NCBI RefSeq assembly: GCF_001574435.1 | Contig: NZ_LOCN01000017.1 | Span: forward strand, 1-36,658 | Length of the DNA stretch: 36,658 nt | Reading direction: 5' to 3' | Source of the DNA: Moritella sp. JT01 | GTDB lineage: Bacteria > Pseudomonadota > Gammaproteobacteria > Enterobacterales > Moritellaceae | In this document: one piece after another, positions 27,721-36,163 of the stretch | Layout: the number at the start of each line of letters is the position of its first letter | Position numbering within the stretch: position 1 is the stretch's first letter | Notes under the pieces: model-generated | The model's input: the letters and a program-made list of their open reading frames with translations, nothing else | What the model was told of the DNA's origin: nothing | Databases searched by the model: none | Translations under genes and position numbers: made by a program

Positions 27721-28527
27721 ATGCAAATAATGACCTTAATTCCAGAGTTAAAAAAAATTGCACGCGCCACTGGTGCAGTGATTTATGATATTTATCAATC
27801 GGGCGAGTTTGAGCAAGAAATTAAACTCGATCATACACCAGTCACCAGTGCTGATATCGCCGCTCATCACTATTTATCTAAGCAACTTGCGTTACTGACG
27901 CCTGACATTCCAATCTTGTCTGAAGAAGATTGTGATATTGCCGTTGCAGTGCGTCAATCTTGGGACACTTATTGGTTATTAGATCCGTTAGATGGCACCC
28001 AGGAGTTTATTTCTCGTAGTGGTGATTTTGCGACGATTATTGCATTGGTGCACAAGAATAAACCTATCTTGGGGATGATTTACGGCCCTAAAGATGACGT
28101 TCTCTATTGGGCTGTTGACGGTGAAGGTGCATACAAAGAAACATCGGAAGGTGAAGAGAGAATCTTCAGTCATACATGTCCGCAACCTTTAACCAGTTTA
28201 AATGTGGTTGTGAGCCGCGTTCAGAATCCAGACAACATCCGTAAGTTAGTTGAAGATGATATTGACTTAGAATTACAATCTCTCGGCTCTGCGAGCTTAA
28301 AAGGTTGCTTGGTTGCAGAAGGTAAAGCGGATTGTTATATACGCTTAGGCATTACTGGTGAGTGGGATACTGCGGGTACGCAATGTATCGTGAGTGAAGC
28401 GGGGGGGGCTATTCTTGATTTGAATTTAAACCCACTCTCTTATAACCAGCGCGATACATTAAAAAATCCTGACTTTATTGTACTCGGAGACCGTAATTTG
28501 ACATGGTCTGAGATCTTAACGGGTTAA
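27721..28527 (+). CDS. cysQ: 3'(2'),5'-bisphosphate nucleotidase CysQ
   Basis: CysQ dephosphorylates 3'-phosphoadenosine 5'-phosphate to AMP, removing an inhibitor formed during sulfate assimilation. The 268 residues carry the inositol monophosphatase fold metal motifs EED (about 64-66), DPLDGTQEF (about 90-98) and WDTAGTQCIVSEAGG (about 218-232). The start may be ATG 27721 or the ATG three codons later; I kept the first. It is the last gene of this plus-strand series and is followed by a strong terminator. Confidence 0.94.
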   Translation: MQIMTLIPELKKIARATGAVIYDIYQSGEFEQEIKLDHTPVTSADIAAHHYLSKQLALLTPDIPILSEEDCDIAVAVRQSWDTYWLLDPLDGTQEFISRSGDFATIIALVHKNKPILGMIYGPKDDVLYWAVDGEGAYKETSEGEERIFSHTCPQPLTSLNVVVSRVQNPDNIRKLVEDDIDLELQSLGSASLKGCLVAEGKADCYIRLGITGEWDTAGTQCIVSEAGGAILDLNLNPLSYNQRDTLKNPDFIVLGDRNLTWSEILTG

Positions 28528-28553
28528 ATAAATTAGTTTTATATCAAATAGAG

Positions 28554-28584
28554 AAAAGGTCAGCGTATTGCTGACCTTTTTATT
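28554..28584. terminator. Bidirectional terminator between cysQ and the NSS symporter gene
   Basis: AAAAGGTCAGC (28554-28564) pairs with GCTGACCTTTT (28570-28580) around a 5-base loop. T-rich sequence follows on the plus strand, and the symmetric A run gives a T run on the minus strand. It separates two convergent genes. Confidence 0.88.
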
Positions 28585-28606
28585 ATTCATTGAACTGTAT
28601 GTTCGT

Positions 28607-29980
28607 TTATTGGAATGATGCGAACACCAGGATAAGTACTAATACTGGGCAAACAAATTTTACGTATACAGGCCAGATCTTCCAGAAGATAGAATGCTCT
28701 GTTACACCTTCCTGTTCTCTGATCTCTGCCATTAAGCCTTTACGGCTCCAAACCCAACCTGCAAAAATTGCTACGCCTAAACTAATGAGTGGTTGTGCGT
28801 ATTGTGTCGTGAGTGTGATAACAAAACCAAACAGTGTTGAGAAGTTAAATACAATCACTAAGCTAAGCGCTGTGACGACCGTACCTACGATATAGGCCGC
28901 TTTCTTACGTGTCATCGATGCACGTTCTGCAAGATAACTTGTTGGTGATTCCATCATACCAATCGCCGATGTTAATGCAGCAACAAACAATAACGCAAAG
29001 AATAAAATTGAAACAGGGTATTGTGCAGCGCCCATCGTTGCAAATAATGCCGGTAATACTGTAAACACTAATGTATCAGAACTCAGTAGACTGCCGTCTG
29101 CAGCGAAAATCTCAACGCCGTTATGTGAAGCCACATACATAGCAGGTAAGATCACCATACCTGCAACAAATGCGACAGCGGTATCCATCAGTGTCACTTG
29201 CGCGGCTAATTTAGCAATATTTTCTTTTTTGTTTAAGTAAGAACCGTATACCATCATGCAACCACTGCCTAATGATAGTGAGAAGAATGTTTGACCGAGT
29301 GCACCAATCAGTACGTCAGGGTCTAGGATGCGACTAAAGTCAGGAATAAGTAATGCTCGTAAACCTAGCTCTGCGCCTGGTTGAGTCAAGATATAAAGCA
29401 TTGCAGCGATAAGCATTACAAATAACAATGGCATTAAACGCTTCGACCATTTCTCGATACCGTCTTCTACACCTTGTTGGATAACGAGGACCGTGAACAG
29501 CGCGAATATCACTGTAAATATCACGTTGCGTGATAGTGACATATCAACTAACCAGTTAGCGGTTGTTGTAGACCCCATCATTTCTGCCATTGGTGCTAAG
29601 GTATTGCTGATGAACCAACCAGATAAAATACCGTAGAAAGAAAAAATCAGTGCTGACGTTATAATTGCCGCAAGACCAATGGTAATACCAATTAACTTAA
29701 CGCTTTTACTTTTAGCGAGTTTACTTAATGCATTTGCGGGGTTTGTTTGTCCATGGCGGCCGATCATCAATTCCGCAATTAGCATTGGATAACCAAGCAT
29801 GAAGATGAGAACAAGATAAACCAGTAAAAAAGCACCGCCGCCGTTACTTGCTGCTTGAGTTGGGAATCCCCAAATATTACCAACACCAACAGCAGATCCT
29901 GCTGCCGCCATAATGAAACCAAATTTAGAGCTAAACTGGCCGCGTTTAGCTGATTCTATTGTTGTACTGATGGTCGACAT
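28607..29980 (-). CDS. Sodium-dependent amino acid symporter, NSS/SNF family (possible aromatic amino acid transporter)
   Basis: A 457-residue integral membrane protein of the neurotransmitter:sodium symporter family. The N-terminal FGFIMAAAGSAVGVGNIWGFP (about 21-41) is the TM1 signature with the unwound substrate and sodium site; further segments are NGGGAFLLVYLVLIFMLGYPMLIAELMIGR and SLGSGCMMVYGSYL in the middle. About 11-12 membrane spans are visible, like bacterial Tyt1 and TnaT rather than the 12-span eukaryotic carriers. The substrate cannot be read from the protein. Three TyrR-box-like operators upstream suggest tyrosine, tryptophan or phenylalanine. CGGAGAG precedes the ATG. It is divergent from fabR and convergent with cysQ. 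Confidence 0.9.
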   Translation of the reverse strand: MSTISTTIESAKRGQFSSKFGFIMAAAGSAVGVGNIWGFPTQAASNGGGAFLLVYLVLIFMLGYPMLIAELMIGRHGQTNPANALSKLAKSKSVKLIGITIGLAAIITSALIFSFYGILSGWFISNTLAPMAEMMGSTTTANWLVDMSLSRNVIFTVIFALFTVLVIQQGVEDGIEKWSKRLMPLLFVMLIAAMLYILTQPGAELGLRALLIPDFSRILDPDVLIGALGQTFFSLSLGSGCMMVYGSYLNKKENIAKLAAQVTLMDTAVAFVAGMVILPAMYVASHNGVEIFAADGSLLSSDTLVFTVLPALFATMGAAQYPVSILFFALLFVAALTSAIGMMESPTSYLAERASMTRKKAAYIVGTVVTALSLVIVFNFSTLFGFVITLTTQYAQPLISLGVAIFAGWVWSRKGLMAEIREQEGVTEHSIFWKIWPVYVKFVCPVLVLILVFASFQ

Positions 29981-29989
29981 AACTCTCCG

Positions 29990-30007
29990 TGTAAACTTTT
30001 ATTTACT
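29990..30007 (-). promoter_or_regulatory. TyrR-box-like operator 1
   Basis: TGTAAA-CTTTTA-TTTACT on the plus strand differs in one base from the E. coli TyrR consensus TGTAAA-N6-TTTACA. It lies in the leader, 10-27 bases before the symporter start codon, where binding would block transcription. Confidence 0.55.
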
Positions 30008-30019
30008 ATAAGTTTTATT

Positions 30020-30037
30020 TGTAACTAAATATTTACG
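30020..30037 (-). promoter_or_regulatory. TyrR-box-like operator 2 (weaker)
   Basis: TGTAAC-TAAATA-TTTACG on the plus strand differs in two bases from the TyrR consensus. Its centre is 30 bases, about three helical turns, from operator 1, and it overlaps the predicted transcription start of the symporter gene. Confidence 0.45.
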
Positions 30038-30040
30038 GTG

Positions 30041-30069
30041 AATATCCTATTTAAGCTTGTTTTAGTCAA
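30041..30069 (-). promoter_or_regulatory. Candidate promoter of the symporter gene
   Basis: On the minus strand TTGACT (30069-30064), a 17-base spacer and GATATT (30046-30041) lie about 65-90 bases before the start codon. The predicted transcript would begin within operator 2. Confidence 0.5.
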
Positions 30070-30151
30070 TGTTTAATTTTGGTTGTGGTGTTTTATATGG
30101 CTTTAAGCGTTGTTTGATGATGTTTTAGACGGTTTTTGTTTCAAATATGCG

Positions 30152-30173
30152 AGTGTAAATAATTATTTACACT
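30152..30173. promoter_or_regulatory. Perfect 22-base palindrome containing a consensus TyrR box
   Basis: The bases from 30152 to 30173 form a perfect inverted repeat. Its core TGTAAATAATTATTTACA (30154-30171) matches TGTAAA-N6-TTTACA exactly. It lies about 130 bases upstream of the predicted symporter start and 140 bases before fabR. The remaining AT-rich sequence of this 332-base gap shows a TATAAT at 30263-30268 that may serve fabR, without a clear -35. Confidence 0.65.
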
Positions 30174-30312
30174 TCCTGTTTTTTGGTTTGTTTATAACGT
30201 ATTTGTACCTGTCTTAAACACGATAAAAATAAGTTAGTTGCTGATAATGTTGAAAGTAGTATTATAATATCAGTGTTAACAACCCCTTCCCTTAATTAAT
30301 GACATTTAAATT

Positions 30313-30933
30313 ATGACCGGAATTAGAGCCCAGCAAAAAGAAAAAACCCGCCGTTCACTGATCAGCGCGTCATTCAGACTCGTGACCGCAGAGCGAAGCT
30401 ATTCAAATTTAAGCTTACGTGAAGTTGCACGTGAAGCTGGGATCGCACCTACGTCTTTCTATCGCCATTTTTGTGACATGGAAGAGTTGGGTTTAACCAT
30501 GGTTGATGAAGGAGGGCTGACATTAAGACAACTGATGCGTCAAGCACGACAACGTATTGAAACCGGTGGTAGCGTGATCAAAACCTCTGTAGAAACATTT
30601 ATGGAGTTTGTTGAACAGAATCCAAATATTTTTCGCGTGTTATTACGTGAGCGTTCTGGTACATCGGCAGCCTTTCGAGCTGCGGTATCTAGAGAATTAC
30701 GTCACTTTAGTGCTGAGCTAACCGATTATATTGAACTCGCAAGTAAACTTAGTCGTGATGAAGCGACGATTCAATCTGAGGCAATGGTCACAATTGTTTT
30801 TAATGCGGGGGCTGAAGCGTTAGATTTATCGAACGAAGAACGTCGAATATTGTCTGACCGTACTATAATGCAATTGAGAATGATTGCAAAAGGCGCAGCG
30901 GTATTAAAAATGACAAGAGGTATTACGCTGTAA
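30313..30933 (+). CDS. fabR: TetR-family regulator of unsaturated fatty acid synthesis FabR
   Basis: FabR represses fabB and fabA in E. coli and adjusts the ratio of unsaturated to saturated membrane lipids by sensing acyl thioesters. The 206 residues start [19 protein letters not shown] and have a TetR helix-turn-helix at about 37-56 ([20 protein letters not shown]), followed by the helical ligand domain with [22 protein letters not shown] typical of FabR. It is followed by yijD, as in E. coli. For a marine, possibly cold-adapted organism, control of unsaturation would be important, but that is inference. Confidence 0.94.
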   Translation: MTGIRAQQKEKTRRSLISASFRLVTAERSYSNLSLREVAREAGIAPTSFYRHFCDMEELGLTMVDEGGLTLRQLMRQARQRIETGGSVIKTSVETFMEFVEQNPNIFRVLLRERSGTSAAFRAAVSRELRHFSAELTDYIELASKLSRDEATIQSEAMVTIVFNAGAEALDLSNEERRILSDRTIMQLRMIAKGAAVLKMTRGITL

Positions 30934-30956
30934 ACTTTGAACATTGAGGTATCTAA

Positions 30957-31319
30957 ATGACTACAAAGAATAAAGCGGGTTATAAACCATTATACTTTGC
31001 CTTCTTAGCTGGCTTATGTGGTAACGCAACATTAGCAACGTTAACGACAAGCGAGGTTCCATTCAGTATTTTTCCGCTCATTGCATTAGTGCTGGTGGCT
31101 TATAATTGGTATCAAGTTTACATGACTAGCGCTATTGAAAGTCATATAAGCAAATCGTCATTAGGTTTGTTTGTTATTGGTGTTTTGACGTACACGACAT
31201 TTGTACGTATGGAATATCCTGAATTGGGCAGTAATTTCTTACCTTTGATATTGGTATTAGGTTTATCTGCTTGGGTAGCAAAAACCATCGGTGTGTTTAA
31301 AGCTAAAAAACAGGCATAA
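30957..31319 (+). CDS. yijD: YijD family inner membrane protein (DUF1422)
   Basis: A 120-residue hydrophobic protein with about four membrane spans (near 13-29, 33-52, 68-85 and 93-111) and short loops. The start MTTKNKAGYKPLYFAFLAGLCGNATLA and its place directly after fabR identify the YijD family. Its function is unknown. GAGGTATCTAA precedes the ATG. A role connected with FabR is suggested only by the conserved pairing. Confidence 0.88.
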   Translation: MTTKNKAGYKPLYFAFLAGLCGNATLATLTTSEVPFSIFPLIALVLVAYNWYQVYMTSAIESHISKSSLGLFVIGVLTYTTFVRMEYPELGSNFLPLILVLGLSAWVAKTIGVFKAKKQA

Positions 31320-31333
31320 TATCGAACTTATAA

Positions 31334-31370
31334 AAAAGCTCGTTAGCAACAATGTTGTTAACGAGCTTTT
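31334..31370. terminator. Bidirectional terminator between yijD and trmA
   Basis: A 17-bp stem with one G-T pair (31334-31350 with 31354-31370, core AGCTCGTTA / TAACGAGCT) and a 3-base loop carries A residues on one side and T residues on the other. It lies 15 bases after the yijD stop and about 35 bases past the end of trmA on the minus strand. Confidence 0.88.
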
Positions 31371-31403
31371 ATCTATTCAAATTAATGTTGAGTTAACTTT
31401 TCG

Positions 31404-32504
31404 TTAGCTCTTTTTCGTTAAGTACACACCTGATTCAATATGGTGGGTATACGGAAATTGATCGAACAATGCAAAGCGGTCGATATTGTGCGTTTGACTT
31501 AATGCTTCGAGATTGTCACTTAATGTTTCTGGGCTGCAAGAGATATAAACGATATTATCGTATTCTTGTACCATTTTAACGGTGTCAGCATCCAAACCTG
31601 CACGTGGAGGATCGACAAAAATAGTGTTGCAATTAAATGTTGTTAAATCAACTTTTGCATCTTTAAGGCGGTTAAACTCTCGTTCACCATTAATCGCAAT
31701 TGTAAATTCTTCCGCAGATAAACGTAAGATAGTTAAATTGTCTAATCCGTTTTCGGCGATATTGTATTGTGCAGACTGCACTGATGATTTAGATATTTCT
31801 GTCGCTAATACTTTTTCAAAGTTTGGTGCCAATGCGATAGAGAAATTACCATTACCACAATACAACTCAAGTAAATCACCACTACAATCTTTAGTTACGT
31901 CTAATGCCCACTCTAGCATTTTCTGATTGACGATACCGTTTGGTTGCGTGAAGCTGTTTTCAACTTGCTTGTATTTTAATTTTTTACCCGCCACGTTAAG
32001 TTCTTCGACCACGAACTCACGATCTAATACGACTTTTTGTTTTCTAGCACGGCCAATAATATCGATATTGAAGCGTTCACTTAGTTTTTCTTTTAATGCT
32101 TTTGCTTCAGTGATCCATTCATCACTTAATTGGCGATGGTAAAGTAAGCTAACTAACAGTTCACCGCTTAGTGTTGATAAAAAATCGACTTGGAAAAGTT
32201 TGAAACGCAATAAGTTTGATTTTTTCAGTTCCACAATCAGTGCCGGCATTATCTCGTTAATCAATTTACTACCAGGCAGGAAATAATCGATTTTTATTTT
32301 TTGCTTAGTTTCTTTATCAAACATGATGTAGTAAAGATCGTCGCCATCATGCCAAACACGAAATTCAGCACGTAAACGATAGTTCTCTGCCGGAGAGTCA
32401 AACACTTCTAATTCTGGTGGTGAGAATTTTTTAAATATGTCACGTTGACGAGCTGCTTTATCGTCAAGCTGTGATTGGTAGTTGTCGGGGTGCATTTCGA
32501 TCAT
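31404..32504 (-). CDS. trmA: tRNA (uracil-5-)-methyltransferase TrmA
   Basis: TrmA makes 5-methyluridine at position 54 in the T loop of tRNA using S-adenosylmethionine. The 366 residues align closely with E. coli Trm[20 protein letters not shown] (45-63), VENSFTQPN, the AdoMet motif [10 protein letters not shown] (213-222), VDPPRAGLD (297-305), the catalytic nucleophile C323 in YISCSPETL, and the general base E357 in HHIESGV. The ATG at 32504 has GGTGAG five bases upstream. It is convergent with yijD and divergent from btuB, as in E. coli. Confidence 0.97.
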   Translation of the reverse strand: MIEMHPDNYQSQLDDKAARQRDIFKKFSPPELEVFDSPAENYRLRAEFRVWHDGDDLYYIMFDKETKQKIKIDYFLPGSKLINEIMPALIVELKKSNLLRFKLFQVDFLSTLSGELLVSLLYHRQLSDEWITEAKALKEKLSERFNIDIIGRARKQKVVLDREFVVEELNVAGKKLKYKQVENSFTQPNGIVNQKMLEWALDVTKDCSGDLLELYCGNGNFSIALAPNFEKVLATEISKSSVQSAQYNIAENGLDNLTILRLSAEEFTIAINGEREFNRLKDAKVDLTTFNCNTIFVDPPRAGLDADTVKMVQEYDNIVYISCSPETLSDNLEALSQTHNIDRFALFDQFPYTHHIESGVYLTKKS

Positions 32505-32720
32505 GTGGGCTCACCGTAGTTAGATACTAAACAAAAGAGTAGGGATTGTAAGACCCAAATAGAGTTTGTCCAGCATATTTTACCTTCAGTTCGGTACTTA
32601 CCTTGCCTTATCTCTAAAATATAAATAACCGAATTATAAATATACATTTATCTCGCATGACTCTATACTTTTTGCCGTTATTACTTGTAGAACTAAATCT
32701 CTCGTTTAGTAACATACATT

Positions 32721-32800
32721 TATTGGGGGAATCCAGTTAGATTCTGGACCTGTCGCGCAACGGTGATAGTGCTTAGCACTTAAGGCCGGTCTCCAATAGG
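32721..32800 (+). promoter_or_regulatory. Cobalamin riboswitch upstream of btuB
   Basis: GGGGGAATCC (32725-32734) leads into a CCAG/CTGG hairpin, then the highly conserved GTCGCGCAACGGTGA core (32752-32766), a short AGTGCTTAGCACT hairpin, and AAGGCCGGTCTCC. Outer TATTGG (32721-32726) pairs with CCAATA (32793-32798). These follow the order of the B12-binding core as in the E. coli btuB leader, though the element is shorter and some consensus bases differ. It should lower btuB expression when cobalamin is plentiful. The rest of the 380-base gap shows only weak promoter candidates. Confidence 0.8.
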
Positions 32801-32838
32801 AACCTGAGTAATTAATAAAATAATAAATACTCAATTTT

Positions 32839-32862
32839 GCTGAATGATTCGGCTTATTTTTC
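32839..32862 (+). terminator. Possible riboswitch expression platform (weak terminator)
   Basis: GCTGAA (32839-32844) pairs with TTCGGC (32848-32853), one G-T pair, with a 3-base loop followed by TTATTTTTC. The stem is short. It lies between the riboswitch and btuB, so it could be the switchable terminator, but control at the ribosome binding site is an alternative. Confidence 0.4.
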
Positions 32863-32887
32863 TACGCGTAAATAGGAAAAATTTACA

Positions 32888-34750
32888 ATGTCTAAAAAAC
32901 TCTTAGCAGCGGCGCTTTTACCGTTCGCAGCTCTTGCCCAAGATCCATCGACTACCAATAATGAAGAAGTAACTGTCGTTACTGCCAACCGTGTTGAACA
33001 AGCCGTTTCTGATGTGCTTGCACCTATTACTGTTATCACCCGTGATGATATTGAATTAAGCATGGCAAAGTCAGTACCTGAGATCTTAAGAATGCTACCA
33101 GGTATCGATATTGGTCAAAATGGTGGTCGCGGAAGTAAAGCCTCTGTTTTCATGCGAGGATCTGAGTCAGACCATGTATTAGTATTGATTGATGGTGTTC
33201 GTTTACCATCGAGTATCACATCTGGCGTTGATTTTAGTAAGATTCCTGTTAGTCAAATTGAAACAATTGAGATTGTTCGTGGTCCTCGAGGCGCTATTTA
33301 TGGTTCCGAAGCTATTGGTGGTGTGATCAACATTATTACTCGTGGTCAACAAGGTACCAATATTAAACAAGTCTCAGTGGGAATCGGTTCTGATAAATAC
33401 TATGAAACTGACTTGTTCTTATCATCAGATTTGACTGACAAGCTACACGTGAATTTCGGACTTGGCTATAATGATGCTGAGGGTTATAACTCTAAACCTG
33501 TCGTTGGTGTTAATGATGGTGATAAACATGGATTTGAAAATAAAGACATTTCATTAGGTGCTAACTATCAATTATCATCACAATTAAATGCTTTTATTAA
33601 TACGCGATATTCCCAGAGTGTATCTGAATATGATGGTTCTAGCGCGGCTTCTGCGTGGGGTCCTGAGGTACATTTGAAGAAAGAGCAGTGGTTAGAAACA
33701 ACCTCTATAATTACCGGTGCTAAATATAGCCGTGATAACTATCTTGGTTCGTTAACGTATTCATTTGGTGAAAATAAATCATATCAATACAAATCTGGTG
33801 ATGATTATAAAGATGCTACTAGTACACTTTTCACTAAGCAACATAATGTAAGCTTTATCAATTCGTTTGTGCTATCGGATTCATTATTACTAAACGCAGG
33901 TTTAGATTGGCGAGATGATCAAGCTGAAGATGAGGGCGGTACTCTTGACGGTATTGTTTCTCGTTCGAATACCGGTATATTTACAACGGTTGTATATGAA
34001 ATCTCATCAATCACATTAGATGGCTCAATTCGATATGACGACAACGAAACATTTGGTGGAAATACAACGTGGGGTTTAGCTGCTGGTTGGGAGTTTGTGA
34101 ATAATTATAGTGTCATTGCTTCGACTGGTACATCGTTTAAAGCCCCATCTCTGTACGATCTATATGCAACAAATGCTTATACTAAAGGAAATCCAGATTT
34201 AAAACCTGAGTCTGGTGAATCTATTGAAGTAGGTATTAAAGGTATTACAGGACTTGTGGATTGGAAAATTATTGCTTATAAGAATAAAGTACAAGATTTA
34301 ATTGATGGGAAAAAGATCAACACAGTACGAACTGCTTACAATAAAGAAGGGAAGAGTACCCTCCAAGGTATTGAACTAGAAATTAATACCGTAACGGGTA
34401 TTGTTTCACATCAGGCGGTGCTTGAGTATTTAGATCCTAAAGATGCGCATGGTAAGACACTATTACGTCGTGCTAAGTATAAAGCAAAATGGAAAGGTAC
34501 TGTTCAATTAGGTGATGTTGATTTGTCTATGCGCTATTTATACCAAGGTAAAAGAGATGATTATGGCACTGCTGGAATTGACACTTTTGCTGGTTACAGC
34601 CTATGGGATATTTCAGCTGCTTATCTAGTGACGGATGCGTTCAAGCTCAGTGCTAGAATCGATAATGTATTCGATAAAGAATACGCAACAGCGCAAGGTT
34701 ACCCAGCACCAGAACGCGGTTACTACATTAATGCTACTTATGAATTTTAA
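32888..34750 (+). CDS. btuB: Outer membrane vitamin B12 receptor BtuB
   Basis: BtuB is the TonB-dependent receptor that imports cobalamin across the outer membrane. The 620-residue precursor has a short signal peptide (MSKKLLAAALLPFAALA), a TonB box (EEVTVVTANR, about 26-35), the plug domain with DVLAPITVITRDDIE and VRGPRGAIYGSEAIGGVINIIT, then a 22-stranded barrel ending in aromatic YEF. AGGA lies ten bases before the ATG. The riboswitch upstream and the murI gene downstream both support BtuB over other TonB receptors. Confidence 0.94.
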   Translation: MSKKLLAAALLPFAALAQDPSTTNNEEVTVVTANRVEQAVSDVLAPITVITRDDIELSMAKSVPEILRMLPGIDIGQNGGRGSKASVFMRGSESDHVLVLIDGVRLPSSITSGVDFSKIPVSQIETIEIVRGPRGAIYGSEAIGGVINIITRGQQGTNIKQVSVGIGSDKYYETDLFLSSDLTDKLHVNFGLGYNDAEGYNSKPVVGVNDGDKHGFENKDISLGANYQLSSQLNAFINTRYSQSVSEYDGSSAASAWGPEVHLKKEQWLETTSIITGAKYSRDNYLGSLTYSFGENKSYQYKSGDDYKDATSTLFTKQHNVSFINSFVLSDSLLLNAGLDWRDDQAEDEGGTLDGIVSRSNTGIFTTVVYEISSITLDGSIRYDDNETFGGNTTWGLAAGWEFVNNYSVIASTGTSFKAPSLYDLYATNAYTKGNPDLKPESGESIEVGIKGITGLVDWKIIAYKNKVQDLIDGKKINTVRTAYNKEGKSTLQGIELEINTVTGIVSHQAVLEYLDPKDAHGKTLLRRAKYKAKWKGTVQLGDVDLSMRYLYQGKRDDYGTAGIDTFAGYSLWDISAAYLVTDAFKLSARIDNVFDKEYATAQGYPAPERGYYINATYEF

Positions 34751-34779
34751 TTTGTAATTTCACATTAAATGATGATTGA

Positions 34780-34806
34780 GAAGCCAGCGATATGCTGGCT
34801 TCTTTT
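34780..34806 (+). terminator. Rho-independent terminator after btuB
   Basis: GAAGCCAGC (34780-34788) pairs perfectly with GCTGGCTTC (34794-34802) around a 5-base loop and is followed by TTTTAT. It lies about 30 bases after the btuB stop, so murI is probably transcribed from its own promoter. Confidence 0.88.
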
Positions 34807-34877
34807 ATATTCATCTATTCCAATTTATCCTGCCCTTGACTATTATATGTCTTTTATAATAATCCAATGGTTTGTAC

Positions 34878-35666
34878 ATGAGTAAGATATTGATTTTTGA
34901 TTCTGGTGTAGGTGGTATATCTATATATAAAGCAATCAAAGAGCAATTACCAAACGCTGATTACCTTTACTTGTTTGATAATAAGTATTTCCCTTATGGT
35001 GAACTTGAACCTGAGTTTCTTATCGAACGTGTTTGCCAGTTAATCGGTCACATGTATGAAAAACATAACCCTGACCTTGTGGTTATCGCATGTAACTCTG
35101 CGAGCACATTAGTATTACCTGCTTTACGCAAACGCTTTCCTATTCCTTTTGTCGGCGTTGTACCCGCAATAAAGCCCGCTGCATTACAAAGTAGAAAGAA
35201 AAAAATAGGTTTGCTGGCAACGCCTGGCACGGTGTCTCGAGACTATACGCAATTACTTGTGAATGAACATGCTCAAGATTGTGAGATCGACATGATTGGA
35301 ACAACAAGTCTTGTGTTACAAGCTGAAAACAAACTATATGGTAAACCTGTCGATTTAGATGAAATAAAAAAGGTTGTATCAAAATGGACCGTTGCTATTA
35401 ATAGCCCCGATATTGTTGTATTGGGGTGTACTCACTTCCCGCTGCTAGCTGAGGAGTTAGGGCTGATTATTGGTGAGCATATTAAATTTATCGATTCAGG
35501 GATGGCTATCGCATCTCGCGTTAAACATATCCTTGGCGATAGGGTGCTTTTGGGCGGTGACAATGATGGTGGAAAAGCGTTTTGTACCAAAATACAGGCA
35601 CAAAAAAAGCTGACTTGCCTATTTAATGAAATAGGGTTAAGTCAGCCTTTATATATAGACGTATAA
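34878..35666 (+). CDS. murI: Glutamate racemase MurI
   Basis: MurI interconverts L- and D-glutamate and supplies D-glutamate for peptidoglycan. The 262 residues have the two catalytic cysteines, C72 in ACNSAST and C184 in GCTHFPLL, and FDSGVGG with Asp8 near the N-terminus. The ATG at 34878 gives MSKILIFDSG; an in-frame TTG six bases earlier is less likely. Upstream, TTGACT (34836-34841) and TATAAT (34855-34860) are only 13 bases apart, too close for a normal promoter, so the true one is unclear. In E. coli murI also lies between btuB and an rRNA operon. Confidence 0.95.
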   Translation: MSKILIFDSGVGGISIYKAIKEQLPNADYLYLFDNKYFPYGELEPEFLIERVCQLIGHMYEKHNPDLVVIACNSASTLVLPALRKRFPIPFVGVVPAIKPAALQSRKKKIGLLATPGTVSRDYTQLLVNEHAQDCEIDMIGTTSLVLQAENKLYGKPVDLDEIKKVVSKWTVAINSPDIVVLGCTHFPLLAEELGLIIGEHIKFIDSGMAIASRVKHILGDRVLLGGDNDGGKAFCTKIQAQKKLTCLFNEIGLSQPLYIDV

Positions 35667-35680
35667 TTTAATGAAACAAA

Positions 35681-36136
35681 TTACTCTGCAGAATGAACCG
35701 TGCGTTCATTTGCTTCACGTACTTTTAATGTCCGTTGTTGATATTCAGCATCGTTAAGCGATTGAATTGCTTCTTTCGCGTCAGCCTCTGGCATTTCTAC
35801 AAAACCAAAACCACGACGTTTACCTGTATGTTTATCTTTCATTAAGCGAACCGATAATACCTGACCATGTTCTGCAAACAATGTACGTACTGATGTTTCG
35901 TTTGCTCGGTAAGGTAAGTTCCCTACGTATAATGTCGTTGTTTCTACAGCTTCGCTGTTTGAAGATAAAGGTGTTGTGAATTTAATTGTAATACCAGTAA
36001 TAATTGCACCAATAGCAAACGCAATAGGCGCTGGTATGGTATTTCCTATAAAGGAAAGCGCTACAAAACCAATTGCTGCAATTGCTACCGAAATAATGGA
36101 TGCTCGAGTTGCATTAGATAAAGTTGAAAAGCCCAT
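35681..36136 (-). CDS. Membrane-anchored RNA-binding protein with RRM domain
   Basis: The 151 residues fall into two parts. The N-terminal half has two membrane spans (about 12-31 and 34-52). The C-terminal half is one RNA recognition motif: RNP2 is LYVGNL (69-74) and RNP1 is KRRGFGFVEM (106-115), with the aromatic residues that stack on RNA bases present. The C-terminus ends in a short charged tail. The start at 36136 (MGFSTLSN) has an AGAGG upstream; an ATG at 36163 lacks a ribosome binding site. Similar small proteins occur in marine gammaproteobacteria, but I know of no assigned function. It is convergent with murI and divergent from the rRNA operon. Confidence 0.85.
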   Translation of the reverse strand: MGFSTLSNATRASIISVAIAAIGFVALSFIGNTIPAPIAFAIGAIITGITIKFTTPLSSNSEAVETTTLYVGNLPYRANETSVRTLFAEHGQVLSVRLMKDKHTGKRRGFGFVEMPEADAKEAIQSLNDAEYQQRTLKVREANERTVHSAE

Positions 36137-36163
36137 CGTTTTAAAGAACCTCTGAAAACACAT

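Noticed and set aside
28590-28895. 101-codon frame antisense to the end of the NSS symporter gene
   Set aside because: It lies almost entirely opposite a clear membrane protein gene and shows no domain.
31582-31926. 114-codon frame antisense to trmA
   Set aside because: The trmA frame carries all catalytic motifs; the antisense frame has none.
34836-34860. TTGACT and TATAAT as the murI promoter
   Set aside because: The hexamers are separated by only 13 bases, too short for a normal sigma-70 promoter.
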